From: Hemileia vastatrix
Taxonomy: Eukaryota > Basidiomycota > Pucciniomycetes > Pucciniales > Zaghouaniaceae
Reading direction: 5' to 3'
NCBI GenBank assembly: GCA_030280995.1
Contig: JASXTE010000005.1
Location: forward strand, 31,199,501-31,263,500
DNA: 64,000 bases
The position numbers and the translations under genes are program-made. Within the stretch, counting starts at the first letter, position 1; each line of letters opens with the position of its first letter. Below, one piece after another: positions 20,840-32,925 of this stretch. Under the pieces are notes generated by a model. The model searched no databases and was not told the origin of the DNA. It worked only from the letters and a program-made list of their open reading frames with translations.

Positions 20840-22324
20840 TAGGGTCAAAAAATACTCAGGAATTAAATTAGGGAAAATACATCAAATGAGTATTACATTC
20901 TATGAATGTGACTGAGAAAAATTATTTAATTTTAAAATTTTCTTTGATAAGAAAGAACAAAATTTTTTTAAAGCTACTGTGCTTCACAATTCAGATACCT
21001 ATCATTTTTCTAGCTTGAAAGTCAGAACATTTATTGAATGTCTTTTATCTTCTCATTTAATCATGTACAATAAATATTAAAAAATGTTTAGTATTTTAAT
21101 AGAAATTTTCTTTAATTCACTAAAATAAAGCAATTGAATACAAGTCAGAAACTAATATGCCTCTGATTTAGCATGATTTAAATTTTTGTTCAATAAATAG
21201 TGACACAAATCACTTTCAGATAAAAGTAAATTGTTTAACCAGACAAGTCAATTGAAATTTAATGAAATCTTATTCTTGTTTAAAAATTTCATTTAAATCA
21301 ATTTATGGCATCAGAAAACAGAAAAGATCAAACTTAAAAAAAATTATTTATAATCTTTGAATAGGGTTCAATAATTCTATTATTTTACAAAAATCTAAAT
21401 ATATATCTGTAACTCTTAAAATTAATTCTTTAGGTTATCAACAAGACACTTCAAAGTATCTTTCAATAAATTGGATGCAATAATTTGTCTACATACTGAA
21501 TTTTAGCCACTCATATAATGTATGATTAGTTTAATAAAACTTTATATGTTAATATTATCATGTAAAATATGATTCTTAAGAATAATGCAGCCCTTCTTAT
21601 TCTTCAAAAATGGATTTTTAGGCATTAAATTTATTTTACATAAATTCAAATTTTAGGAAGAATCATTATGTAATCCAGCTTCTCGTAAAATATTTATCTC
21701 AAATAACTACCTTTATTGATATAGAGTGGCTAATGTTAAATCAAACTTTCTCATTGATTTTCAAACTTATAAGACATGTAGTTTCTTCATATGTAAATTC
21801 TTACAAAAGGATAACGGACACTTTTTAGGGTTCTAAATAAAATTAAGCTTCAACATACCCAATCTAACACAGTTTCTTTTAATTTATTTGAAAATAACAT
21901 TATAAATGAAGAAGAATTGGTGTTAAGTAAAAAATAAGAAAATACTGTCAAAAACTGTGAATTATATTGAAATTTATAGTGAGAATAAAATTTATTTCAT
22001 TGTATAATCATTTAAAACAATTTCTAATAATAATTTTTAAAAAAAAATTAAAAGGTGAAACTAGTGAAATAAAGAGAAAATTCAAACATTTTATATAAAG
22101 AAGTGAAAAAATTGATGTAAATTATTTGTGATTTGATGAATTGATTTGTAATTTTTAATAAAAAAGTTCTCTTTAATATTAATTAAATATATATTAAATT
22201 TTAAGCTTAAAGACAAAGATTTTTTCTCAAGCATTAAATATATAAGCCTACTAAAAAAAATATCATGCAACCCATTTCATAAAAAAATGGACTTAATGTG
22301 TTGAAAAAGAACATTATTTGTACA
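20840..22324. other. AT-rich interval without a gene
   Basis: It separates H2 from HB. I see no coding frame, LTR or tandem repeat. It should be the continuation of the sequence left of H2 (13314-14197), but I find no exon-like segments in it. Confidence 0.5.
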
Positions 22325-22708
22325 ATAGGGGGTATCAATGTTCAGGGATCCGCAATTAGGGATCAGGAATTTTTTTTCCTGGGATCAGAAATTATTAAGT
22401 GCAGAAGATTCTTATCCACTAGCCCTGGGGCTAGTGGATAAGGAATCCACAATAATGCATTATCTCGCCTCTTATACCCCAATTTCCATTTCAAATTCCT
22501 GATCCCAAACTCATCTCATCCATGATGGATTTGCAGGAAAGTCACACGACTCATAATTGCTGATGCCATCCTTAAGTCTTTCCTCACTCTATGCTACTTA
22601 ATTTTGGTGGAAACACTTAAGTTTTTTTTCTATCTACACACCCCAACTGCACATTTGGCAGTGAATTCTCACTTCCTTCATCACATAACCCTTCCACCTG
22701 CAACAATG

Positions 22709-23966
22709 AAACACCTCTCTACTAAGAAGCTACTTCACTCAACAATGAATGCTATTACTTTTCTTTTAGTTCTTTACTATAAATCTGACTCTTATTTGGA
22801 AGATGCTTTAGCTTATATGTGTTTTCTTTCCAAAAAGTGTTACATCATCACCAGGGGGCCAAATCTTTATCACAATCCCTGATATGATCTGGCCTCCATT
22901 CTCAACATTCCTCATTTAACCTTCACCCAACGTTTTAGAACTTCTCCCAATTCTTTCTTCAAACTTTATCAAATCATCTCCAATCATCCTATCTTTCATA
23001 AAAATTCCCATAACAAACAGCGTAATCCTGCCATCCAACTTGCTGTTGCACTATGTCGCTTTGGCTCAAATGGAAACGGTGCTTCTGTAAGACGTTTGGA
23101 TAGTCTCTTTAACATAGGTTATGGTACCGTGATATTATACACTAAGCCCTGTATGATTGCTATCCTTTCCCTCAAGTCTCAAACACTTGCTTGGCCAACT
23201 CCAGAACAGCAACTTGAATTCTCTCAAGTAATGCAAGCTGAAGGTTTCCCTGGCTGTGTAGGATTTGTTGATGGCACAACTATACCTTTGAGTCAAAAGC
23301 CTGCTCATGATGGCAACCATTATTTTGATTTCAAAAAAAGGTTTCTTCAAAATCTTCTCCAATTTCTCATCCTTCATAAACTAGCTTTTTATCTTCTTTC
23401 TAGATACTCTATTGGCGTTCAACTTGTATGCAATGTCAATAAAAAATTTATTGCTTTTCATAGTGGCTGCCTTGGCTCATGTCATGACTCTTCCGTCTTC
23501 CAAAGAATGAGAATTTCTGAAACCCCTGACTCAAACTTTGACGAATCTCAGTACCCCCTTTCAGACCCAGCATATGCAAGTGGAAAGTACATCATACCTG
23601 CTTTCCATGGTGCAAGTTTAGAAAGTGACGCCAAAACTGCCTTTAATTATCACCTTGCCCAATCAAGAGTACGAATTGAACATGCTATAGGTATTTTAAA
23701 GGGACAATTTTCTAGTCTTCTGGTTGAGAATCCAATTTCAAAAAAAATTGGAGATCAAAACTGCAAATCATTGGATAATGACTTGCATAATACTCCACAA
23801 TATCCTAGCTGATTTAAAGGATGAGTGGAATGATCTTTATGAAGAGGAGGATCCTGAACCAGCACTGGCTCTCCCCTCCCTTGAATCACAAAACATTCAT
23901 TCAACCAGCATACGCTCTATCATTATGCCTATTACTCTCCAACATTTCTCTTCACCACCCTTTTAA
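22709..23966 (+). pseudogene. HB transposase (DDE_Tnp_4), broken
   Basis: It aligns throughout with the H1/H2 transposases. The first exon runs from about 22709 (MKHLSTKK…) to 23340, with QVMQAEGFPGCVGFVDGTTI holding the first catalytic D. An intron ends TTTCTAG at about 23403. The second exon has GSCHDSSVFQ and SRVRIEHAIGILKG, the other two catalytic residues. Lesions: TGA at about 22880 where H2 has a lysine codon, and a frameshift near 23725. The remainder (HWIMTCIILHNILADLKDEW… to …QHFSS) lies in another frame, ending at 23966. Confidence 0.85.
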
Positions 23967-24399
23967 ATTATTTTTTGTACTCTCCAAATTTCCTCTTTGT
24001 GTACTCTATTCACTTGGTTTGGTATTTTGGTTTGTTGCATATTCATTTTTTTTTAGAATTTACGATGAATATCTTTTTTTTGGATGGCTCATTGGTTTTC
24101 TTTCACCAGCTCAACATGAAATCACATATTTTCTGAAATCGCATATTTTGTCAGTGAATTTTTTTTTCATTCATCACTCATATTCTTTTCAGCCTCTTCT
24201 CAAACATCACTCAAATATTTTTGTTACTTTTATTTTCTCAACTCATCTCACCAGGTAAGTCTTTTTTTTCTTTTTTTCTTGTTTTTTATTTGCTAATCAT
24301 GAATTATTTTTTTTTGCTTTTTTTTGTTTTTTTTTGTTTTTTTTAAAAGTCCTTTTTTTTTATTTTTAAGGTTAGACTAATTTTTTTTTCTCTTTTTTT

Positions 24400-24990
24400 T
24401 TCTTTTTTTTTCTCTCCTTCACCCTCTTTAGCTGCCTCATTTCCCCCCTTTTCCTTCTCTTTACCTGCCTCAAGTCTCTCCTTCTCCCCTCTCTTTACCT
24501 TCCTCAAGTCCCCCTTATTTCACCCTCCTTACCTGTCCCGAATCCCCCCTTTCCCCCCTCTTTAGGTTCCTCATGACCCCCTTCCCTTCTCTTTAGGCGC
24601 CTCATGACCCCTCCTTCCCCCCTTTTAGGTCCCCTCCCCCCCTTCCACTCCCCTTTAGCCACCTCTACCCCCCCTCCTTCTTAACAAACGATTGCTAACA
24701 ATTGTTTGTTAAGAAGGAGGAGGGGCTAGTAGAGGCTTAAGGGGAGTGGAAGGGGGGTGTTTGAAGCGGCTAAAGAGGGGGGAAAGGTGGGGGTTGGAAC
24801 ATCTAAAGAGGGGTGAAGGGGGGGATTTTGGGCGGTTATGTGGTAATTAAGGAGGGGGTTTCAGGGGGATTTTGAGACAGGCAAGTAGGGGATTTCAGGG
24901 TGGTTTTGAGACAAGGAGGGAGGTATTTTATAGGGGATTTCAGGGAAATAAAGGGGGGGGAAAGGGGACTTTTATGGGAGTTAAAGAGGG
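24400..24990. repeat. Pyrimidine arm / palindrome / purine arm in HB
   Basis: 24400-24683 is C/T-rich, 24711-24985 is G/A-rich, and the centre (24675-24720) is the palindrome CTTCTTAACAAACGATTG – CTAA – CAATTGTTTGTTAAGAAG. Pairing extends outward to about 24636-24755 with few mismatches. It has the same position and organisation as 18005-18850 of H2, with unrelated detailed sequence. Confidence 0.85.
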
Positions 24991-25460
24991 GTTACCTATT
25001 TTTTTATAAAACATACTAAAATGTAATTTATTTATTTTTTTGGCAGAATATTAGAAAAAAAATCTTTTACTTTCTGTTAAGGTCTTTCACTGTAAATTAC
25101 AAAACAAAAAAGTTTTAGATTTTAATTTTTAATTTTTCTTCCAAATAATTTTACTGAATTTAAATTTTTTTTAATTTATTTGTTTTGATTTATCTTTTAC
25201 TGATTTTTTTTTAATTATTTTGACAGGATTTTCTGTGAAGGTTTTTTATAACCAAACTTCAGGTTCTCTTTTGTATTTTTTTTTTTGAAATAATTTTTAC
25301 TGAATATTATTATTTTTCTTTATGTTTTAAAAAAAAATTAATTTTTTTAAAAGGATTTTGCTTTAAATTTTATTTTAAAAGATATTATTACGTGAGTTTT
25401 TTTTTAAAAAATATGTGTTGAATTTTTTTTTGACATTTAAATTTTTTTCAGATCAAAAAA

Positions 25461-26817
25461 ATGTCTTCTTCTTCAGATTCACCCCTTACTTCTCTATCAT
25501 CTTCATCTTTATCCTCTTTATCATCTTCATCTTTATCATCTCTATCATCTACTTCAAAACCAACTTCAATACAATCATCTTCTAAATCATCAAAAATAAT
25601 TAATTATAATCAGTTTCATCAGAATAAAAGATATCTGAAAAAAAAAATTCTTCTTCTAAATCATCAAAAAAAATTAAAGATAATCAGTCTCATCAGAAGA
25701 AAATATATCTGAAAAAAAAACCATCATCTAAATCATCAAAAAAAATTAAAGATAATCAGTCTCATCAGAAGAAAAGATATCTGAAAAAAAAAATTCTCTG
25801 TGAAATTTTTTTTTGTCATATCCCAAACATTTCTTTTCATAGAACTAAAGTAGATAAAAGAAATCAATATCCAAAAACATTACCAGAAGATATCAAATAT
25901 CTAACCAAATTTGGAGATGATCAAGTTGTTGCAGTTATCAGTTATACTTATAAGTCTCAATTCATTTTGGAAGTTCATTCATTTGATTGTGTAAAAGATA
26001 AATCTTTTTATCAACTCTTGTATCTTATCATAACTCTTTATCAAATGGCTTTGGTTTGGTTACCTATAAGTAATACAAATTTGTTGAGTGGTATCATGAT
26101 TTGATTTGGTTGGAGACCTGGTTTTGTTAAAAGATATTCTCTTGGTATGTCTAATAATTTTTTTTCCATTCTTAATATCATTTCACTTATTTCATTTATA
26201 TAGGCATATATTAATTGCTCAAGAGTATCACAAAAGCTCAAAAAGATGAAGATTTTCGCTTATGGGGCACTCTACCTTCCTTTACTTCTTTTCTTGCTCT
26301 TTGACTCAAAAAGCTCTGTAAAAAGCATTTGAAAAAAATCATGAACTTGCAACCAAATTGATGTGACTCCAAATGGGAAGATATCACCCACAAATATCTT
26401 TTATTATCTAATGTTATCATCACTCATTCTGGATTTCACAATAGGATTCATATTGATAGGAATGACACCAATTTTCTAACGTTTGGTATATTCTCATATA
26501 TCAATCCAACAACTGGCCAACCAATACCATCTCCAGCTAAAATTAAAGGAAATGGTTTATATTTTCTAGACCACCGGTGCATCATTGATTTTGGTTTGGG
26601 AAATGTTATCATCAAAACTATTTGGAATTCTTATAAGGATAATCATCAAACAACCAAAGCTCCTCCTGGTTTGGAATCCTGTCAAGATTTCACACATTTT
26701 GGTTGCTCATTTCAAATCAGTCATAAGTTGATTCAAAGAATCAACAAGGTAAATAAAGAAGGTAAAGTTAATTGATTTAAAAAAACTTTATCTAGATCCA
26801 AAAAGTATGGGCATTAG
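25461..26817 (+). pseudogene. HB Tet/JBP-like oxygenase, broken
   Basis: It starts MSSSSDSPLTSLSSS, matching the Ser-rich start of the H2 gene, with expanded Ser/Leu repeats and a duplicated KSSKK(N/I)-type segment. Collinear blocks follow: KTLPEDIKYLT, LIITLYQMAL, GWRPGFVK, TLPSF(T)SFLAL, SGFHNRIH, DNHQTTKAPPGLESC, DFTHFGCSFQIS and SKKYG. The HTD-equivalent reads HIDRNDTN, so H and D are kept. The 60-nt intron of H2 has a counterpart at about 26145-26204 (GTATGT…TATATAG). Frameshifts near 25690, an in-frame TGA at about 26103, further breaks around 26300-26360 and a terminal change make it non-functional. Confidence 0.82.
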
Positions 26818-26889
26818 AGTTATCATCAAAAATTTTAGATTTTTTCATAAATTTTTAATAAATATTTTTATATATCAATTTGCTCAAGT

Positions 26890-27044
26890 AAAGTGATGAG
26901 CCAAAAACCTTTGGTTTTATAACAGGTAATCATGATAACATTTATTTGTTTCATGGGGTTCCTCTAGCCTATACCTGTGGAAATTCCCACACTTTTGTTT
27001 CTAGATTTGATCTGCATTTTGGCTTGAGGAATTGTCATTACTTT
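26890..27044 (+). other. Conserved 155-nt block, HB copy
   Basis: It is bounded by AAAGTGATG and CATTACTTT and lies downstream of the oxygenase pseudogene in the same relative orientation as in H2. It shares GTTTCATGGGGTTCCTCTAG and the CATTTTGGCTTGAGGAATTG core with the H2 and H3 blocks. Confidence 0.65.
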
Positions 27045-27117
27045 TAACTAGGGAAATTGATATATATTAGATATTTATTTAATAATTTATGTAATTATAT
27101 TAAATTTAGATGACTTC

Positions 27118-27545
27118 CACCCCTTACTTCAATAAAATTCAGGGGGGGTATTGCCAAATTTTCAAATCTGACATGTGAAATTGATGACTTAAAAAAATTT
27201 TGGTAATACCCACCCCTTGCTTCAACAAAATGCAGGGGAGAGTATTGCCAATTTTTTAAAACAGATATAGAATTTTTTTGAGTTGTAAATATTTTGGTGA
27301 AAAATTTTTGGTGATACCCTTCCCTTACTTCAATAAAATCCAGGGGGGGGTTTTCAGAAATTTCTTATAAGACTTGTGAAATTCTTGACATGTAGGAATT
27401 TTGGGGATACCAGTAAAATGCAGGGGGTAGTAAAGCCAAAGTTTCATATAAGACTTTCAAGATTCATGACATGAAAGAATTTTGGTGATACCCACCCCTT
27501 ACTTCAAAAAAATCCAGGGGTGGGGGATTGTCAAATTTTCAAAGG
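27118..27545. repeat. Degenerate 93-bp tandem repeat array in HB
   Basis: About five units start CACCCCTTACTTCAATAAAA (27118, 27211, ~27319, ~27405, 27493). It is the reverse complement of the H2 array, as expected from the mirrored gene order. The first two are exactly 93 bp apart; later ones are indel-rich. Confidence 0.85.
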
Positions 27546-27697
27546 AGACATGAAAATTTTTTTTTAAAAAAGAATATTTAACATTAAAATACAAAAATTC
27601 AAGTAATGATTGATAGAGTAATGAAATACAGGAAATTATTGTAAATTTTATGTACAAATAAATATGAACAGTTGAAGTGTGAGAGAAATAAAACAAA

Positions 27698-29155
27698 CTA
27701 GTCATCCAAAAATTTCTTTAAATGTTCAATTTCCTCAACAGATTTATTAGATTTAACGCATTCTATCAAGTAATCTTTCTTTTTATAATTTTCTTCATGA
27801 TCAAACTTATATTTCATCTGCTCTAATAGGTTTTGATTTTCAAGTGTTTTCTCCTCTTTTTGTAAATTTTCAATACTTAGAGTTAACTCAAACTTCTTCT
27901 CCTCTTAATCTTCGGCCCAAACATCCTTCCATAAAGAAAGCTCGTACTTCCTCTCCTCCAAATCTTGGGCCCGATCATCCTTCCGTAAAGAGAGCTCGTA
28001 CTTCCTCTCCTCCAAATCTTGGTCCCAATCATCCTTCCACAAAGAGAGCTTGTACTTCCTCTCTTCCAAATCTTGTAGCTTATCATCCCTCCTTAAAGAG
28101 AGCTTGTATTTCTTCTTTTCAAATCTTAGAGTCTCTTTAGCAATTTTCACTTGTTCTAGAGTGATAATAAAAATAAATATAAAGTAGAAGAAAAGCAGAG
28201 TAAAGTAATAAGAGGTATGGTATCTCTTACCAGCATCAAATTTCTCTAAAAATTGTTCCATAGACAAAAATCGGGTTTTTGATGAAGTATCACTTTTTCT
28301 TCTTCTTTGGGAGTGGAAATTTAGACTACTTGAAGCCGTACGCTTCTTGTTCAAGGTCATATTTTCCTCCTCATCATTGTCACTACCTTCAGACTCAGTT
28401 GATTGAGGATCCTGGGTTTGTTTGTCAGCCTTTTAAGAAATAAGAAGAAGATAAGTAAATAAAAAATAGAATTGATAAGATAAAAGAAAAAAGAAACAGA
28501 CCTGAGTTAGATTTGGTTGGGTTAAATTTCCAATAGGATCTACAGAAATGCTATCTAGATTTGTCTCATTCAAATGAGGGGAGGCTTGAGTGGAGGAAGA
28601 GTATGGGAAAAGATTTGCTTCAACATCATGTTTGGAGATAGGATCTTCTCCATCCAACATGTTTACAGGATTAACATCAGCTCACTCTCAAAAAATTGCA
28701 TCCATCTCTTTAAAGTAAGGACATAAAGATTCAAGTATATTGTCTATGGATTTGATAACCTTAGTTATATTGATGTCGGTAACCCCAAAACCAGTGGAAG
28801 ATGAAAGAGCCTTTGCCTTCTTGTATTTGGCTTGGTAATGCTTGAAGCATTCAGAAATCTGTTTAGGCAAAACATCAATGCTTCCCTTGGTCTTATTCCG
28901 TAATTTATTTGCCATTAGAAGATAGCCATTAACTTTTGATGCTGGGGGCCGTCCTACTTTAGTTGCATACTCAGTACCAAAACAAGAATCATAGTTAGAT
29001 TTGGTTTTCAGCAAGTTGATAAGAATGAGATGATCATCTTTTTTTAATTTAACAGTCTTAGATTTCTCGGCTGAGCGGGGGAAAGAGGGAGTAGTGGGAG
29101 TTGAAGAACAACTGGGGGATGGCTGCCTTTGAGAAGATTTAGGATGACGAGGCAT
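27698..29155 (-). pseudogene. HB SANT/Myb-like gene, broken, with expanded coiled-coil repeats
   Basis: It starts MPRHPKSSQRQPSPS and matches the H2 gene through KKDDHLILINLLKTKSN, VGRPPASKVNGYLLMANKL and FKHYQAKYKKAKALSSSTGFG. Two TGA codons (about 28680-28690) interrupt it where H2 reads FGTRVDVNP. Exon boundaries parallel H2: donor at about 28502, acceptor AAAAG near 28434, next donor GTAAGA near 28230, acceptor CTCTAG near 28155. The C-terminal coiled coil contains four to five 18-residue repeats (DLEERKYELSLRKDDRAQ), interrupted by a TAA at about 27907. The end motif EEIEHLKKFLDD parallels EDIKKLLDLFN. Confidence 0.8.
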
Positions 29156-29602
29156 GTTAAAATATAAATGAAGATGAAAAGGAGAAGAAACAAGCAGATG
29201 AGATAGAGAGATGAAAAGGAGCAGAAACAAGCGTATGAGATAGCGAGATGAAAAGGAGCAGAAACAATCAGATGAGATGGTGAGCAGTTCTGAGTGGATA
29301 GAATGAACAGGATGGGATGAGAATGGGAGTGCGCAGAAAGGTAGAAGGCATATCCAGAGAGTAGTCCAAGTTGTGGTTATGGCAGAATGTAGGTCGAGAT
29401 GTGGTTATGAAAGAAAGTTGTCCAAGATGTGGTTATAAAAAAATTTAGTAAAAAAATGTGGGATAAGAGGTGAACATTGACACATAAAGTGTCTAATAAC
29501 CCAATTATTAGCAAAAATACTTGCGGAAGATAATTGGGGTATGCAGATTATTTTCCTGAATTAATTTAATTTCAGATCAGTCAACATTGATACCCCTTAA
29601 TA

Positions 29603-30397
29603 TTAGTATTTAATATGTTAGGTTAACCTTAAGAACTTAAATATAAGGCTACATAATTTTTAAGTAGACTTAAAGCTGTTGTTTTCATTATTTTATGTGA
29701 AAAACAAGAAATGTGCTTTAAATCACTTTAAAGTTGACTATATGCGCTGTAAATTTAATAATATTAAAAATGTGCTTTGACAGATCTATTTTTCTTAATT
29801 TGAGCTATTTATTTGGCTACTCAAATGAATAAAAATAACACTTTTCAAATTTGGTGTTTTTTATGCCAGAAATGGCTTCTGTGTACTAGCCACTTACTGC
29901 CTGCATTTTTCCCCTGTGAATAGCTTCATTTTAAGCAAAGTTAGCTTTTTAACACTATAATTACCCCACATTCTACGCCCACCTTGGGGAAACAAACTAA
30001 AATAGGCAACAGGCGCTTATTTAGTGTCCTAGCCTAATTATAATTGCATTGACCCTCTTTATATGCACTAACTTCATTTATAACCTCAATCCTGGCGCTT
30101 TAATTCACTACCCCGCTTAAATTTTCCTAAATTAGTCAAGGATTTACCCATGAAAGTGCCTTCCAAGGACTGCATGTAGTTACCCCACATCTCATGCCCT
30201 TTTTTGGGTTTTAAGTGGTTTCTCAGTCAACTTTGGTTATTTTTGAATGGGGATTTCACGTAGTATAATGTCATGATAAGACCCAAAATTTCTACTTTTA
30301 ATCCCCCTTATTATTGACTTATAATTAGTCTTAATTTTCTCTTTTTAGTCTTTGATTTTAATGTATAACACGCATATACTCTCTTTTTTGCTTATTA
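29603..30397 (+). repeat. 5' LTR of element C, first segment
   Basis: It matches 41150-42075 of the 3' LTR (for example AAGGCTACATAATTTTTAAG) except that it lacks the 111-bp insert present there. The first ~190 bp of the LTR (TGTCAGCC… onward) is not found; the segment instead abuts HB. Confidence 0.85.
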
Positions 30398-31391
30398 GGG
30401 GGTGTCAGTTCTGGCAAATCTGCACTTAACTTAAGTGCGGATTTCAAACCAAATCAGCACTTACAAATCAGAACTTAAATTTTGCAAAAAAGTCACTTAT
30501 TTCAAAAATGGGTGTCAGTTCTGACCTCAAATCAGCACTTTTTTCATGATTTTTTTTTCAAACCCATATGTTGGCCACATCATCCCTTTCTTTCCCATAC
30601 CATTTTCTACTCTCCAAATGTCCTCTTTGTGTACTTCATTCACTTGGGTTGGTATTTTGGTTTGTTGCATATTCATTTTTTTTGGAATTTACGGTGAAAT
30701 TTTTTTTTTTTGGATGGCTATTTGGTTTTCTTTCACCAGCTCAACATGAAATCGCATATTTTGTCAGTGATTTTTTTTTTCATTCATCCCTCATATCCTT
30801 TTCCTATTCTCCTCCAACATCCCTCAAACAATTTGGTTTCATTCATTTTGTCATCTCATCTCTCCAGGTAAGTCACTTTATTCTTTTTTTTGATTTTTTG
30901 ATTACTAATTATATTTTTTTTTGTTTTTTTCTGTTTATTTTATTTTTTTTGTAAGTGGTTATTTTGGATTTCAATGGTATAATTAACCTTTTTTTCTCTC
31001 CCTCTTTACTTTCTTTTTTAGCTCCATCACCCTACTCTTCATCCCTCCTTGGCATGGTCATTATCCCCCCTTTCCCTTATTTCACTTTTTTTGGCTCCAT
31101 TTCATTGAAACACATACATTGCACATTCTTTATGCATTTCACTTACTCCATATTCAATTTTCCCACAATTCCAACATCAATCTTTCTCACTCTATTTTTC
31201 CTACTTTTCAATCAAGGTAAGTTTCATCTCCTTTTTTCATGCCTATATTATATCTCATTCCTTTTATGAAAAGTTCATACTTAAATAAATGTATGACTCT
31301 TATCTGGATAACAGTGAACTTATAAAACTCCTTTTGATCTCATCTTCATTACCACTTTTCAAGTTTTTGTAAAATTTTGAAAATCAGACTC

Positions 31392-31710
31392 GGAATTAGG
31401 GTTAGGTTTATTCAAATCTAATGTTCTTTTTACTGAAGATTCTCCTGAAGGCTACCTTTCATTTCCCACAAACAGATTTGAATTTGATTCAGTGGTTGCT
31501 GAGATATTGATCATTAAAGTTTAGCCTTTTTTTTCCCAATTTAAATTTTTATTTCATTTTTTTATGTAACAAATAAGGGTTAGGTTTATTTAAATCACAT
31601 GTCCTTTAACTGAAGATTCTACTTAAGCATATCTTTCATTTCCCTCAAACAGGTTTGAATAAGGTTCAGTGGTTTCTGAGATTTTGACCTTTGAAGTTGA
31701 GCCTTTTTTC
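31392..31710. repeat. Diverged direct duplication of ~150 bp in H3
   Basis: Two copies (about 31392-31530 and 31570-31710) share GGGTTAGGTTTATT, CTGAAGATTCT and TTCAGTGGTT. They are not seen in H2 or HB. The TTAGGGTTAGG string is part of this repeat. Confidence 0.7.
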
Positions 31711-31793
31711 CAAATTTCACTTGTCTTATTTCACATTTTTATATTGCATATTTAGAGGATAAGGATTCTGAAACTCTTATATGATTATTATCT

Positions 31794-32420
31794 AGGCATT
31801 TCAATTATATAGGCATATATTGGTTGCTCAAGAATATCACTAAAGCTCAAAAAGATGAAGATTTTTGCTTATGGGACACTCTACCTTCCTTTAACTCTTT
31901 TCTTGCTCTTCGACTCAAAAAGCACTGTAATAAAGCATTTGAAAAAAATCATGAACTTGCAACCAAAGTTGGAATACCAAATTGGTGTGACTCCGAATGG
32001 GAAGATATCAGCCACAAATATCTTTTATTTTCTAATGTTATTATCACTCATTCTGGATTTCACAATAAAATTCACACCAATACCAATGACACCAATTTTC
32101 TTACTTTTGGTATATTCTCATATATCAAACCCATTACTGGCCAACCAATACCATCTCCTGCTAAAATCAAATGACATGGTTTATATTTTTTAGACCAGCG
32201 GTGCATCATTGATTTTGGTTTGGGAAATGGTATCATCGAAACTATTTGAAATTCTTCTAAGGATAATCATCAAACGACCAAAGCTCCTCCTGGTTTGGAA
32301 TCCTGTCAAGATTTAACACATTTTCGTTGCTCATTTCAAAGAATCAATAAGGTAATGAAAGAAGGTAAAGTTAATTGATTTAAAAAAACTTTATTTAGAT
32401 CCAAAAAGTATGGGGATTAG
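31794..32420 (+). pseudogene. Tet/JBP-like oxygenase 3' fragment in H3
   Basis: It begins at the acceptor of the 60-nt intron (…AATTATATAG then GCATATATTGG) and continues through TLPSFNSFLALRLKKHCN, VGIPNWCDSEWEDIS, GFHNKIHTNTNDTN and DNHQTTKAPPGLESC to SKKYGD. It lacks the N-terminal half and has in-frame stops at about 32172 and 32247. The HxD iron motif reads HTN. It is closer to HB than to H2. Confidence 0.85.
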
Positions 32421-32493
32421 AGTTGTCATCGAAAATTTTATGTTTTTTCATAAATTTTTAATGAATATTTTTTATGTATCAATTTCCTCAACA

Positions 32494-32648
32494 AAAGTAA
32501 TGGGCCAACGACCTTGTGTTGTATAAATGGTAATCATGATAGCATTTATTTGTTTCATGGGGTTCCTCTAGCCTATACCTGTGGAAAGTCCCAAACTTTT
32601 GTTTCTAGACTTGGTCTGCATTTTGGCTTGAGGAATTGTCATTACTTT
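32494..32648 (+). other. Conserved 155-nt block, H3 copy
   Basis: Bounded by AAAGTAATG and CATTACTTT. It is almost identical to the H2 block over most of its length, and the flanking ~60 bp match HB. Confidence 0.65.
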
Positions 32649-32712
32649 AAACTAGGGAAATTGATATATATTAGATATTTATTTAATAATTTACGTAATT
32701 ATATTAAATTTA

Positions 32713-32915
32713 GATGACTTCCACCACTTACTTCAATAAAATGCAGGGGGGGGGGTATTGCCAAATTTTCAAATCTGACATGTGAAATTGATGACTTAGA
32801 AAAATTTTGGTGATATCCACCCCTTGCTTCAATAAAATGCAGGGGAGAGTATTGCCAATTTTTTAAAACAGATATAGAATTTTTTTGACGTGTAAATATT
32901 TTGGTGAAAATTTTT
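32713..32915. repeat. 93-bp repeat array remnant in H3 (two units)
   Basis: Two units of the CACCCCTTGCTTCAATAAAA type, in HB orientation, are cut near 32925 where H2-like transposase sequence begins. Confidence 0.8.
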
Positions 32916-32925
32916 GATGAGAATG

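Larger units (their letters stand above)
22328..29599. mobile_element. PIF/Harbinger element HB, diverged second family, inactive
   Basis: A 7.27-kb element with ends GGGGGTATCAATGTT (left) and AACATTGATACCCC plus TTA (right), and an ATA target duplication (22325-22327 and 29600-29602). The TIR differs from H1-H3 after GGGGGT. Gene order is the mirror image of H2: transposase (+), C-rich/palindrome/G-rich structure, Tet/JBP-like gene (+), conserved 155-nt block, 93-bp repeat array, SANT gene (-). All three genes carry stops or frameshifts. The right flank is LTR sequence of gypsy element C, so HB probably inserted into, or abuts, that LTR. Confidence 0.88.

Noticed and set aside
27118..27545. 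CRISPR-like array (regularly spaced repeats)
   Set aside because: Whole-unit 93-bp tandem repeats with no unique spacers, in a eukaryotic transposon.
31392..31420. TTAGGGTTAGG, telomere-like
   Set aside because: Only two units, inside an interior duplication of a transposon copy; no array.
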